This document shows positions 1 to 6,555 of a stretch of DNA of 6,977 nucleotides, in pieces (positions within the stretch are counted from its first letter, which is position 1; every line of letters begins with the position of its first letter). A program made the position numbers and the translations under genes. Location of the stretch: contig JAHKKL010000098.1 of assembly GCA_020027635.1 (NCBI GenBank), forward strand, positions 1 to 6,977, in the 5' to 3' direction. Source of the stretch: Gammaproteobacteria bacterium. Lineage in GTDB: Bacteria; Pseudomonadota; Gammaproteobacteria; UBA9214. Below the pieces are notes generated by a model. The model was not told where the DNA came from, ran no database searches, and saw only the letters and a program-made list of their open reading frames with translations.

Positions 1-1
1 G

Positions 2-547
2 GGTGAATTGAAGGGATCGGCCCGCTCCATTGCGGGTTTGCATATCCGGGACACCCTCGATGCGGTCGCCACCCGCCACCCGGAACTGCTCAGCCGTTTT
101 GGCGGCCATGCCATGGCCGCGGGGCTGACGCTGGCCGAGGAGAATCTCCCGGCGTTTGAGTCCGCCTTCGCTACCGAGGTCTCGCGGACGCTCTCGGAGG
201 AGGATCTGCAGAGCATCATCTATACCGACGGACCGCTTTCCGAGGAGGAACTTTCCCTGGCAACCGCGAAACTGCTTCGCGATGCAGGCCCCTGGGGGCA
301 GGGGTTCCCGTCGCCGCAATTCGACGGCAAGTTCGCGATTCTGGAGCAGCGCGTGGTCGGGGAACGGCATCTGAAAATGGTCCTGAGGACGACGGCTGGC
401 AGCCGTCGTCTCGACGGCATTGCGTTCAATACCGGCATCCTGCCCGCAACCGGCGGGGAGGTACGCCTGGTCTATCGCCTCGATGTCAATGAGTACCGGG
501 GCGTCGAAACCGCGCAGCTGGTCGTTGAGCACATCGAACCTGGTTGA
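2..547 (+). CDS. recJ: RecJ single-stranded-DNA 5'-3' exonuclease, C-terminal part (5' end outside window)
   Basis: RecJ degrades single-stranded DNA 5' to 3' in recombinational repair and mismatch repair. Only the last 181 codons are here; the frame is open to the left edge, so the TTG at position 8 is an internal codon and not a start. Seen: the end of the DHHA1 region, with KGSARS followed by GLHIRD and then the FGGHAMAAGL signature (FGGH from about nt 98), then the C-terminal OB-fold portion with DGPLS, LLRDAGPWGQGFP, VGERHLK and DGIAFN. These blocks follow the E. coli RecJ C-terminus in order and spacing, ending with LDVNEYRG and a TGA stop at 545-547. The DHH catalytic motifs lie upstream and cannot be assessed. 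The next gene is prfB, as in many gammaproteobacteria, which supports the call. No terminator is evident after the stop, so co-transcription with prfB is possible. Confidence 0.96.
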   Translation, partial: GELKGSARSIAGLHIRDTLDAVATRHPELLSRFGGHAMAAGLTLAEENLPAFESAFATEVSRTLSEEDLQSIIYTDGPLSEEELSLATAKLLRDAGPWGQGFPSPQFDGKFAILEQRVVGERHLKMVLRTTAGSRRLDGIAFNTGILPATGGEVRLVYRLDVNEYRGVETAQLVVEHIEPG

Positions 548-673
548 GTGGATGACGGCGGGCCGGTACCGGGTCTCGCGGTCACAGTCGCTGGTCTCGC
601 CTGAATAACAGTTGTATTATGACGAGCTTGATATTTTTCACCCTGCTGACGTGTTCCCACATGCCTGACCTGA
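548..673 (+). other. recJ-prfB intergenic stretch where the RF2 N-terminus would be expected
   Basis: This gap of 126 bases is about long enough to hold the missing N-terminal codons of prfB plus a leader, but no frame encodes them. The phase in frame with prfB has stops at 602, 620, 629, 641 and 671. The phase at 619 is open (ATG at 619 and 661) but reads MTSLIFF..., which is unlike RF2. No CTTTGAC slippery site is present. Bases about 605-645 are clearly more AT-rich than the flanking coding DNA. An 8-base direct repeat GGTCTCGC occurs at 572-579 and 593-600, and CCGGTACCGG at 563-572 is a perfect palindrome. TATTAT at 615-620 resembles a -10 box but has no good -35 partner. I cannot assign a function. 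Confidence 0.6.
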
Positions 674-1681
674 ATGCTTTACGTGCCGGAGGTCAGCCGG
701 GAGCTGGAAGACCCCGCTATCTGGAACAACCCGGAGCGTGCGCAGGAACTCGGACGTGAACGGGCCCGCCTGGAAGAGGTGGTGCATACCCTCACCAGGA
801 TGTTTCAGGCGCTGCGAGACGCCGACGAGTTGCTGGAGGTTGCTGCCGAAGAAGGTGACGAGGAGAGCATCGGGGCGATCGAGGATGATGCCGGTCGGCT
901 GGAAGCGGATATCGCGCGACTGGAATTCCAGCGTATGTTCTCCGGCGAGATGGACCCCGAGAACGCCTTCATGGATGTCCAGTCAGGGTCCGGCGGTACC
1001 GAGGCGCAGGACTGGGCGGAGATGTTGCTGCGGATGTACCTGCGCTGGGGTGAGCGCCACGGGTTCGCTACCGAGCTGATCGAGGCGTCCCCGGGCGAGG
1101 TCGCGGGCATCAAGAGCGCGACGGTCAAATTCGAGGGGCCGTATGCCTACGGCTGGCTCCGCACCGAAACCGGTGTCCACCGTCTGGTGCGCAAGTCTCC
1201 GTTCGATTCCGGCAACCGCCGGCATACTTCGTTCGCCGCGGTGTTCGTGTCTCCCGAGATCGCGGATGACATCGACATCGAAATCAATCCGGCCGACCTG
1301 CGCATCGACGTCTACCGGGCCAGCGGGGCCGGTGGCCAGCACGTCAACCGTACGGAATCGGCGGTGCGCATCACCCACGCGCCCAGCGGCATCGTGGTGC
1401 AGTGCCAAAGCGACCGTTCCCAGCATAAAAACAAGGCGACGGCCATGAAACAGCTCAAGTCCAAGCTCTACGAGCTCGAAATGCAGAAACGCCGTGTCGA
1501 TCAGCAGGCGCTGGAAGACACCAAGTCGGACATCGGCTGGGGCAGCCAGATACGCTCCTATGTGCTGGACCAGTCGCGCATCAAGGACCTGCGCACCGGT
1601 GTCGAAGTGGGCAACACCCAGGCCGTACTGGATGGCGATCTGGACCCGTTCATCGAAGCCAGCCTGAAAAGCGGGCTGTGA
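674..1681 (+). CDS. prfB: Peptide chain release factor 2 (RF2), lacking the usual N-terminal ~30 residues
   Basis: RF2 recognises UGA and UAA stop codons in the ribosomal A site and triggers hydrolysis of peptidyl-tRNA. Seen: the stop-codon-recognition tripeptide SPF at residues 175-177 within RLVRKSPFDSG, and the catalytic GGQ at 220-222 within SGAGGQHVNRTESAVR. The residue matching E. coli position 246 is Ala (A216, in YRASGAGGQ), the form found in most bacteria rather than the K-12 Thr variant. The C-terminus RTGVEVGNTQAVLDGDLDPFIEASLKSGL is complete and ends in TGA. Length is 335 residues against 365 in E. coli, and the 30-residue offset is constant at SPF and GGQ, so all the loss is at the N-terminus: the reading begins MLYVPEVSREL where the family has about 30 residues before EVxxEL. 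A stop (TGA, 671-673) lies directly before the ATG, so the frame cannot be extended. No clear ribosome binding site precedes the ATG. Function is secure; the true start is not. Confidence 0.93.
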   Translation: MLYVPEVSRELEDPAIWNNPERAQELGRERARLEEVVHTLTRMFQALRDADELLEVAAEEGDEESIGAIEDDAGRLEADIARLEFQRMFSGEMDPENAFMDVQSGSGGTEAQDWAEMLLRMYLRWGERHGFATELIEASPGEVAGIKSATVKFEGPYAYGWLRTETGVHRLVRKSPFDSGNRRHTSFAAVFVSPEIADDIDIEINPADLRIDVYRASGAGGQHVNRTESAVRITHAPSGIVVQCQSDRSQHKNKATAMKQLKSKLYELEMQKRRVDQQALEDTKSDIGWGSQIRSYVLDQSRIKDLRTGVEVGNTQAVLDGDLDPFIEASLKSGL

Positions 1682-1753
1682 TACGGGTGTCCATACCCGG
1701 GCCGTGGGCGGCGTTGATCGCTTCGCGGTCCCGACAGGATTCTTGCTGAAACC

Positions 1754-1757
1754 AGGA
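1754..1757 (+). promoter_or_regulatory. Ribosome binding site of lysS
   Basis: AGGA lies 7 bases before the ATG at 1765. It is the clearest Shine-Dalgarno element in the window and fixes the lysS start, since the first residues MNDQEEHAL lead directly into the family's RRAKLNVLREAGIAFPNDF block. Confidence 0.7.
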
Positions 1758-1764
1758 CGATCTC

Positions 1765-3252
1765 ATGAATGACCAGGAAGAACACGCCCTCATCGCCCAG
1801 CGCCGCGCCAAGCTGAACGTCTTGCGCGAGGCGGGTATCGCCTTTCCGAATGACTTCAGGCGTGATGCCATCGCCGGTGAGCTGCACGCGGAATATGATG
1901 AAAAAGACAATGACCTGCTGGAAGCCTCGCCCATGCGCGTCAAGGTCGCCGGTCGGCTGATGGCAAAGCGCGTCATGGGCAAGGCCAGCTTCGCCCAGTT
2001 GCAGGACATGTCCGGGCGTATTCAGCTGTTTCTGCAGCGCGATACCTTGCCGGAGGGCGTCTACCAGGGCTTCAAGGGCTGGGACATCGGCGATATCGTC
2101 GGCGCCGAGGGCGTGCTGTTCAAGACCAAAACCGGCGAGCTTTCCATCAAGACCGAGTCGATACGGATTCTGACCAAGTCATTGCGGCCGCTGCCGGAGA
2201 AATTCCACGGCCTGGCGGATCAGGAAACGCGTTACCGGCAACGCTACATCGATCTCATCATGAACGAAGTCTCGCGCAAGACCTTCCGCATGCGCACCCG
2301 GATCATCCAGTATATCCGCCAGTACCTGAATGACAGGGATTTCCTTGAAGTCGAGACGCCAATGATGCAGGCGATACCGGGGGGCGCAACGGCACGTCCG
2401 TTCACCACCTACCACAATGCCCTGGACATGGATCTCTTCCTGCGCATCGCCCCGGAGCTGTACCTGAAGCGACTCGTCGTCGGCGGCTACGAAAGGGTCT
2501 ACGAAATCAACCGCAATTTCCGCAATGAGGGACTCTCGACACGCCACAATCCGGAATTCACCATGCTGGAATTCTATCAGGCCTATGTCGATTATCATGA
2601 CCTCATGGACCTGACCGAGGATCTGCTGGTCAGCATGGCAGCGGAGTTGCTCGGCACAACCGGCATTGAATACCAGGGACAGCGGTTTGATTTCGGCAGG
2701 CCGTTCCAGCGCATGACGGTGCGGGATTCGATCCTGCAGTTCAATCCCGGCCTCATGCCCGGGGATATCGATGTTCTGGACAGCGCGCGGACTCTGGCCG
2801 CCCGCCTAGGTATCGCGTTGAAGGACAGCTACGGATTGGGGAAGATCCAGGTTGAAATATTCGAGAAAACGGTGGAGGAACAGCTCGTCGACCCGACCTT
2901 CATCACCGCCTACCCGACGGAGGTGTCGCCGCTTGCGAGGCGCAATGACGATAACCCATTTGTCTCCGACCGTTTCGAGTTCTTCGTTGGGGGACGCGAG
3001 ATCGCGAACGGGTTTTCCGAGTTGAATGATGCCGAGGACCAGGCCGAACGCTTTCGCAGACAGGTCGAGGAGAAGGCCGCCGGCGATCTTGAGGCGATGC
3101 ACTACGACGCCGATTACATCCGGGCCCTCGAGCATGGCATGCCGCCTACGGCGGGCGAGGGCATCGGTATCGACCGGCTCGTCATGCTCTTTACCGATTC
3201 ACCATCCATCCGCGACGTGCTGCTGTTTCCCCATATGAGGCCAGAGGTATAA
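1765..3252 (+). CDS. lysS: Lysyl-tRNA synthetase, class II
   Basis: Charges tRNA-Lys with lysine in the cytoplasm, using ATP. The protein has 495 residues (E. coli LysS 505) and looks complete. Seen: the N-terminal conserved block AGIAFPNDFRRD; an OB-fold anticodon-binding domain at roughly residues 55-140, with KRVMGKASFAQLQDMSGRIQ and LFKTKTGELSI; the LRPLPEKFHGL linker; and the class II catalytic core. In the core, motif 1 lies around FLEVETPMMQAIPGGATARPF, motif 2 is FRNEG at 252-256 followed by TRHNPEFTMLEFY, and motif 3 is GEGIGIDR at 464-471 near the end. FFVGGREIANGFSELNDAEDQ is also typical of LysRS. The gene lies 83 bases after prfB on the same strand, as in E. coli where the two are an operon. 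The gap holds a small CGGGT/ACCCG inverted repeat (1684-1699) but no T-run, so co-transcription with prfB is likely. Confidence 0.98.
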   Translation: MNDQEEHALIAQRRAKLNVLREAGIAFPNDFRRDAIAGELHAEYDEKDNDLLEASPMRVKVAGRLMAKRVMGKASFAQLQDMSGRIQLFLQRDTLPEGVYQGFKGWDIGDIVGAEGVLFKTKTGELSIKTESIRILTKSLRPLPEKFHGLADQETRYRQRYIDLIMNEVSRKTFRMRTRIIQYIRQYLNDRDFLEVETPMMQAIPGGATARPFTTYHNALDMDLFLRIAPELYLKRLVVGGYERVYEINRNFRNEGLSTRHNPEFTMLEFYQAYVDYHDLMDLTEDLLVSMAAELLGTTGIEYQGQRFDFGRPFQRMTVRDSILQFNPGLMPGDIDVLDSARTLAARLGIALKDSYGLGKIQVEIFEKTVEEQLVDPTFITAYPTEVSPLARRNDDNPFVSDRFEFFVGGREIANGFSELNDAEDQAERFRRQVEEKAAGDLEAMHYDADYIRALEHGMPPTAGEGIGIDRLVMLFTDSPSIRDVLLFPHMRPEV

Positions 3253-3284
3253 CCCCATCGCCCGTGCATTTCGTTTGTTAAGAC

Positions 3285-3307
3285 CGCCACCGGGATTCCC
3301 GGTAGCG
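3285..3307. repeat. Inverted repeat after lysS, possible transcript-end hairpin
   Basis: ACCGGG (3289-3294) and CCCGGT (3298-3303) form a 6-bp GC-rich stem with an ATT loop. Three more pairs (3285-3287 with 3305-3307) follow across one mismatch. It begins 33 bases after the lysS stop. No T-run follows on either strand, so it is not a standard intrinsic terminator; it may be a 3'-end stabiliser or a pause site. The rest of the 3253-3460 gap holds no gene that I can recognise. Confidence 0.35.
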
Positions 3308-3349
3308 AGGGAGTCGGTGATGGCGCGCTTAGGTCGGACGCGGAGAATC

Positions 3350-3378
3350 GCGGTGTTCATCAACGGTTTTCGCACCGC
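3350..3378. repeat. Weak inverted repeat between lysS and mltD
   Basis: GCGGTG (3350-3355) is complementary to CACCGC (3373-3378), with one extra G-T wobble pair inward (3356 with 3372). The loop is about 15 bases. There is no T-run. It is recorded because it is one of three inverted repeats in this 208-base gap; it may be chance. Confidence 0.15.
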
Positions 3379-3422
3379 TACGCGGCAATGAGGAGTTTCT
3401 GAATGGTGTCTCGACTCCACAC

Positions 3423-3451
3423 AGTTCAATAACGGTCATACCGTCTGAACT
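3423..3451 (-). terminator. Imperfect hairpin just after mltD, candidate terminator
   Basis: Outer arms AGTTCA (3423-3428) and TGAACT (3446-3451) enclose inner arms ACGGT (3432-3436) and ACCGT (3440-3444). The loop is 3 bases, and there is a 3-base/1-base internal bulge. It lies about 10 bases past the mltD stop, on the mltD transcript. Position and structure fit a transcript end, but there is no downstream T-run, so factor-independent termination is doubtful. Confidence 0.3.
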
Positions 3452-3460
3452 AAGCGGAAA

Positions 3461-5047
3461 TCAACCCTGATTGTTTTGCGACATACGGGCGACATCGATA
3501 TAGAGTTTCAGCTTTTGCCCGGGTTTGAGGTACTTTCCCTTCTCTAGCTCGTTCCATTCCTTCAGGTCGTTGACGCTGACGTTGAACTTCTGCGAGATGA
3601 GAAACAGGGTATCTCCCTTGCGTACGGTGTAATTAACCGGCCTGACGGTGTTGTTGGCCTGTGTTGTGTTCTGTTGCTGACGGACGGTGAGTTGCTGTCC
3701 GGGTTTGATCGAGGCGCCGGAGGCGAGATTGTTCCATTGTGAGAGCTGTGCAATGCTGATGTTGTGGGTGCGAGCAATCACCCACAGGGTGTCGCCGCTT
3801 TGTACCCGGTACATCTGTTCCTTCCCGGAGGGCTGTGCCGGTTTGTCCTTGATGAGAGAGGCGTATCGCGCGGTGTCCTGCGCGGCCACCGGTACGATCA
3901 GCTGCAGGCCCGTACGGACGGCGTTGCCACGAATCTCGTTGTTTTTGCGCAGAACGGCTACGGTGGTGTCATAGCGGCTTGCAATACGGCCGAGGGTCTC
4001 GCCGCGCTGGACCTTGTGACGCACCCATTTAACACGTTGTGAGAGAGGCAGGGCGGCGAGGTTCTGCTTGAAGACGGCCGATTTATCCACGGGCACCACC
4101 AGGCGGTGTGGACCTTGCGGATGTGTGGCCCAGCGATTGAACCCGGGATTAAGCAGCTGCAGTTCCTTCGTGTCCATGTCTGCCAGCTCGGCAGCAACCG
4201 TCAGGTCGAGTTGAGTATTGGTATTGACCACCGTGAAAGTGGGGGATTTGTCGACAGGCGACAGGTGTACGCCGTACTTTCTCGGTTGCTTGATAATGGT
4301 GCTGATCGCCAGCAATTTAGGTACGTAGTATGTAGTTTCCCGGGGAAGATCCAGATGCCAGAAATCAACCGGTTTGCCATATTCCTGGTTGCGTTTTATC
4401 GCCTGATGTATCGTGCCCTCGCCGGCGTTGTAGGCGGCCAGAGCCAGCAGCCAGTCGCCGTTGAATTCCTGCTGCAGTTTGTCGAGATAATTCAGGGCGG
4501 CGTCCGTCGAAGCTACCACATCCCTGCGTCCGTCGTACCACCAGTCCTGTTTGAGTCCATAGTGCGTTCCCGTGTCAGGGATGAATTGCCACAGGCCGGC
4601 GGCATGTCCATGTGAGTAGGCGTAGGGGTCGTAACCGCTTTCAATGAAAGGCAGCAGTACAATTTCATTGGGGAAATCGCGTTTCCTGACTTCTCCGTAT
4701 ATATAGGCCAAGTAGGGTTCACCCCGTTGCAGGATGGTCTCTACCTGACGGGCCTGGCGGCTGTAGAAATCTATCTGGCTGGTAACTGCCTCATGATGCC
4801 CCGCGGGCAGGTGCAAGCCTTCCCGAACCTGCTGCCAGAATTCACCACCTGAGTATCCATGTCCCTCGTCATCCTGCAGTACATCGGTCGAATCCTCTGT
4901 GGATTCGGCATAACTGTCTGTTTCGAGGGTGGTGCCGTTGCTGTAACTGGATTCGTACGGGGTGTGGGTTGGGGGGGTGTTCAGTGAGGCACAGCCGGAT
5001 GTCAGCAGAATGGCGACGACACAGAGGGTATCTTTCGCGGTTCTCAT
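3461..5047 (-). CDS. mltD: Membrane-bound lytic murein transglycosylase D, lipoprotein with three LysM domains
   Basis: Cleaves the MurNAc-GlcNAc bond of peptidoglycan with formation of 1,6-anhydroMurNAc, anchored to the outer membrane facing the periplasm. The chosen ATG (5047-5045) gives 528 residues. It begins MRTAKDTLCVVAILL, followed by the lipobox TSGC with C19 as the lipidated residue. An acidic, Ser/Thr-rich linker follows (about 25-65). The SLT catalytic domain has LLPFIESGYDPY with the catalytic Glu at 136, then HAAGLWQFIPDTGTHYGLK, RRDVVAST and GDWLLALAAYNAGEG. Three LysM peptidoglycan-binding repeats lie at about 344-386 (QRGETLGRIA), 412-455 (QSGDTLWVIA) and 472-515 (RKGDTLFLIS). 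E. coli MltD has 452 residues and two LysM repeats, so this form is longer. The frame extends upstream to an ATG at 5161, and an ATG at 5146 has AGGA close before it, but those starts would bury the signal peptide behind 33-38 residues. The gene is convergent with lysS and divergent from the methyltransferase gene. Confidence 0.93.
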   Translation of the reverse strand: MRTAKDTLCVVAILLTSGCASLNTPPTHTPYESSYSNGTTLETDSYAESTEDSTDVLQDDEGHGYSGGEFWQQVREGLHLPAGHHEAVTSQIDFYSRQARQVETILQRGEPYLAYIYGEVRKRDFPNEIVLLPFIESGYDPYAYSHGHAAGLWQFIPDTGTHYGLKQDWWYDGRRDVVASTDAALNYLDKLQQEFNGDWLLALAAYNAGEGTIHQAIKRNQEYGKPVDFWHLDLPRETTYYVPKLLAISTIIKQPRKYGVHLSPVDKSPTFTVVNTNTQLDLTVAAELADMDTKELQLLNPGFNRWATHPQGPHRLVVPVDKSAVFKQNLAALPLSQRVKWVRHKVQRGETLGRIASRYDTTVAVLRKNNEIRGNAVRTGLQLIVPVAAQDTARYASLIKDKPAQPSGKEQMYRVQSGDTLWVIARTHNISIAQLSQWNNLASGASIKPGQQLTVRQQQNTTQANNTVRPVNYTVRKGDTLFLISQKFNVSVNDLKEWNELEKGKYLKPGQKLKLYIDVARMSQNNQG

Positions 5048-5248
5048 AAGACGGTTAGCGACCCCGGCGATATCAGTCTTGAAAGAATCTGTGTGCTCTG
5101 TGTCACATGCTGTGAATACAGTCCCGCGGCTGTCGGTAATTCCCATTGTTCCTGTATGCATTACGGGGCGTATGCTGACAGGCTCGTCAAGCTAGGTCAA
5201 TGTCGGATTTATGACGCTTGAGGCCGGCATTCACGCGACGAATACGGT
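5048..5248. other. Divergent intergenic region between mltD and the methyltransferase gene
   Basis: About 200 bases must hold the promoters of both divergent genes. On the minus strand there are TTGACC (5195-5200 on the plus strand as GGTCAA) and TTGACG (5185-5190 as CGTCAA), both resembling -35 boxes, but no convincing -10 at the right spacing. On the plus strand, TATGAT at 5248-5253 resembles a -10 but has no good -35. In many gammaproteobacteria gloB sits here on the mltD strand; no glyoxalase II coding sequence or remnant is visible. Confidence 0.45.
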
Positions 5249-5253
5249 ATGAT
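5248..5253 (+). promoter_or_regulatory. -10-like element over the methyltransferase start
   Basis: TATGAT differs from the TATAAT consensus at one base. It overlaps the first candidate ATG (5249). If used, transcription would begin near 5260, almost exactly at the second in-frame ATG (5261), giving a leaderless mRNA. No matching -35 is visible 16-18 bases upstream, so this is only a candidate. Confidence 0.25.
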
Positions 5254-6025
5254 TCGCGCTATGAACACGCCGTTATCCGTTCCTTTGAGGGCGTTCTCGC
5301 TACGTTGCTGGTACCGCTATCCATTGGGAAGATTGCTGGCTGATGTCGAGCTGTCTGCGCTTGCCGAGCAGCTTCCCGGCTTGTTTGGTTATCACCTGAT
5401 GGTGGTCGATCCACCATGGGAAACCTGCACCCTGTCGGACAGCCGCATACCGCACCATATCGTCCAGCGGATACAGAAGGATTCCGACAGTGAAACCGGT
5501 GTCGTTGGACATACCGACACCTGGCCGGTCATGACGGATACCCTGGATGCCATTATCCTGCCGCATACTCTCGAGATAACCGTTGATCCACACCAGGTGC
5601 TGCGCGAGGCGGATCGCAGTCTGATACCGGACGGACATCTGGTGATTATCGGATTCAATCCATGGAGCCTGTGGGGTGTGCGTCGCCTGCTGTCGTGGCG
5701 TTCGCAGGAAATGCCCTGGAATGCGCGTTTTCTCAGCGTAAACCGGATCAAGGACTGGCTCAGTCTGCTGGGATTCGATATTCTTCATTGCCGTTATCTT
5801 TTTCAGCGGCCACCGATTCAGAATTCACGTGTGTTGGGTCGTTTGCATTTTCTCGAACCGTCCCATGGTAATGGTCGGATGTTGCTGGCCGGAGCCTATA
5901 TCCTCGTTGCCAGAAAACGCACGGTGATCATGACGCCACTTAAGTCGGTTCGTAACGGTCGGCGGCAATTGTTCCCGGTCGGTATTCCCACATCGAGTCA
6001 AAGAAACATCCGGCGTGTCAGCTGA
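5249..6025 (+). CDS. YafS-like class I SAM-dependent methyltransferase-fold protein
   Basis: Predicted methyltransferase-fold protein of the family encoded next to rnhA (E. coli YafS, Pseudomonas homologues); substrate unknown. The reading has 258 residues from ATG 5249; the second ATG at 5261 (MNTPLSVPL) is equally plausible, and neither has a Shine-Dalgarno sequence. Seen: N-terminal WYRYPLGRLL, then LFGYHLMVVD; the strand-4 region DAIILPHTLEITVDPHQVLREADRSLIPDGHLVIIGFNPWSLWG (about 100-143), the best conserved block of the family and a match to methyltransferase motifs IV-V; then RIKDWLSLLGFDI and a C-terminal GAYILVARKRT. The classical glycine-rich SAM motif I (GxGxG) is not present where expected near residues 40-55. 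The last residues are basic and variable. The gene ends with TGA at 6023-6025, inside the start of rnhA, so the two are probably co-transcribed and translationally coupled. There is no signal peptide, so it should be cytoplasmic. Enzyme activity is inferred from the fold only. Confidence 0.85.
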   Translation: MIRAMNTPLSVPLRAFSLRCWYRYPLGRLLADVELSALAEQLPGLFGYHLMVVDPPWETCTLSDSRIPHHIVQRIQKDSDSETGVVGHTDTWPVMTDTLDAIILPHTLEITVDPHQVLREADRSLIPDGHLVIIGFNPWSLWGVRRLLSWRSQEMPWNARFLSVNRIKDWLSLLGFDILHCRYLFQRPPIQNSRVLGRLHFLEPSHGNGRMLLAGAYILVARKRTVIMTPLKSVRNGRRQLFPVGIPTSSQRNIRRVS

Positions 6026-6452
6026 AGCTGAGATATACACTGACGGTGCCTGTCGCGGCAATCCGGGGCGGGGCGGCTGGGGTGCGGTGTTGCGTTACAA
6101 GGGGCATGAAAAGACCTTGTACGGTGCCGAGCCGCTCACCACGAACAACCGCATGGAACTCATGGCGGCAATCCGTGCGCTGGAAAGCCTGAAACGTCCC
6201 TGCCGCGTGCGTATTACTACCGACTCGCAGTATGTCCAGAAGGGCATCACGGAATGGATGGTGAACTGGAAACGCAACGGCTGGAAGACCGCCGCGAAAA
6301 AACCGGTTAAAAACGCCGACCTATGGCAGCGTCTGGATACGGCCATCTCCGGGCACGAGATTCGCTGGGAATGGGTGAGGGGCCACAGTGGTCATCCCGA
6401 GAACGAGCTGGCGGATGAACTTGCCAACAAGGCGATCGATGAGCTTTTGTAA
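6015..6452 (+). CDS. rnhA: Ribonuclease HI
   Basis: Cytoplasmic endonuclease that cuts the RNA strand of RNA-DNA hybrids, removing R-loops and helping with primer removal. The protein has 145 residues (E. coli 155). All active-site residues are at the same numbers as in E. coli: D10 in IYTDGACRGNPG, E48 in NNRMELMAAI, D70 in ITTDSQYV, H124 in RGHSGHPENE and D134 in ELADELA. The Trp-rich, basic substrate-handle region WMVNWKRNGWKTAAKKPVKN (81-100) is complete. The start is GTG at 6015, since no ATG is available and residue numbering then matches the family. It overlaps the methyltransferase stop by 11 bases and has no strong ribosome binding site, which suggests translation coupled to the upstream gene. 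The stop is TAA at 6450-6452. Here rnhA and dnaQ run in the same direction; in E. coli they are divergent. Confidence 0.98.
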   Translation: MSAEAEIYTDGACRGNPGRGGWGAVLRYKGHEKTLYGAEPLTTNNRMELMAAIRALESLKRPCRVRITTDSQYVQKGITEWMVNWKRNGWKTAAKKPVKNADLWQRLDTAISGHEIRWEWVRGHSGHPENELADELANKAIDELL

Positions 6453-6555
6453 CGGACTAATTCACTGCGTAGGGGCAGGGAAGGCAAAGTCAATATCCAC
6501 GCAGAGCTCCATGTTCGCGGTGATCCTCAGCAATAAATCTGCGGGGTTATCTCAG

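Noticed and set aside
677..682. CTTTAC at the prfB start as a degenerate RF2 frameshift site
   Set aside because: It lacks the TGA that must follow CTT, and the +1 upstream frame shows no RF2-like peptide.
619..759. Open frame MTSLIFFTLLTCSHMPDLNALR... as a separate small gene or the missing prfB first exon
   Set aside because: It overlaps prfB out of frame, has no ribosome binding site, does not resemble the RF2 N-terminus, and its second half is just prfB read in another frame.
983..1426. 147-codon open frame antisense to prfB
   Set aside because: It is opposite the conserved SPF-GGQ part of RF2 and has the Arg/Asp/Gly-rich look of a reverse-strand shadow in GC-rich DNA.
1684..1699. CGGGT/ACCCG hairpin between prfB and lysS as a terminator
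   Set aside because: The stem is only 5 bp with no T-run, and the two genes are normally co-transcribed.
3199..3429. Minus-strand 76-codon frame across the end of lysS and the following gap
   Set aside because: It runs into the lysS coding end, has no ribosome binding site and no family resemblance.
4106..4615. 169-codon open frame antisense to mltD
   Set aside because: It lies wholly inside the mltD catalytic region on the opposite strand, and its protein has no recognisable domain; it is a shadow of a strong gene.
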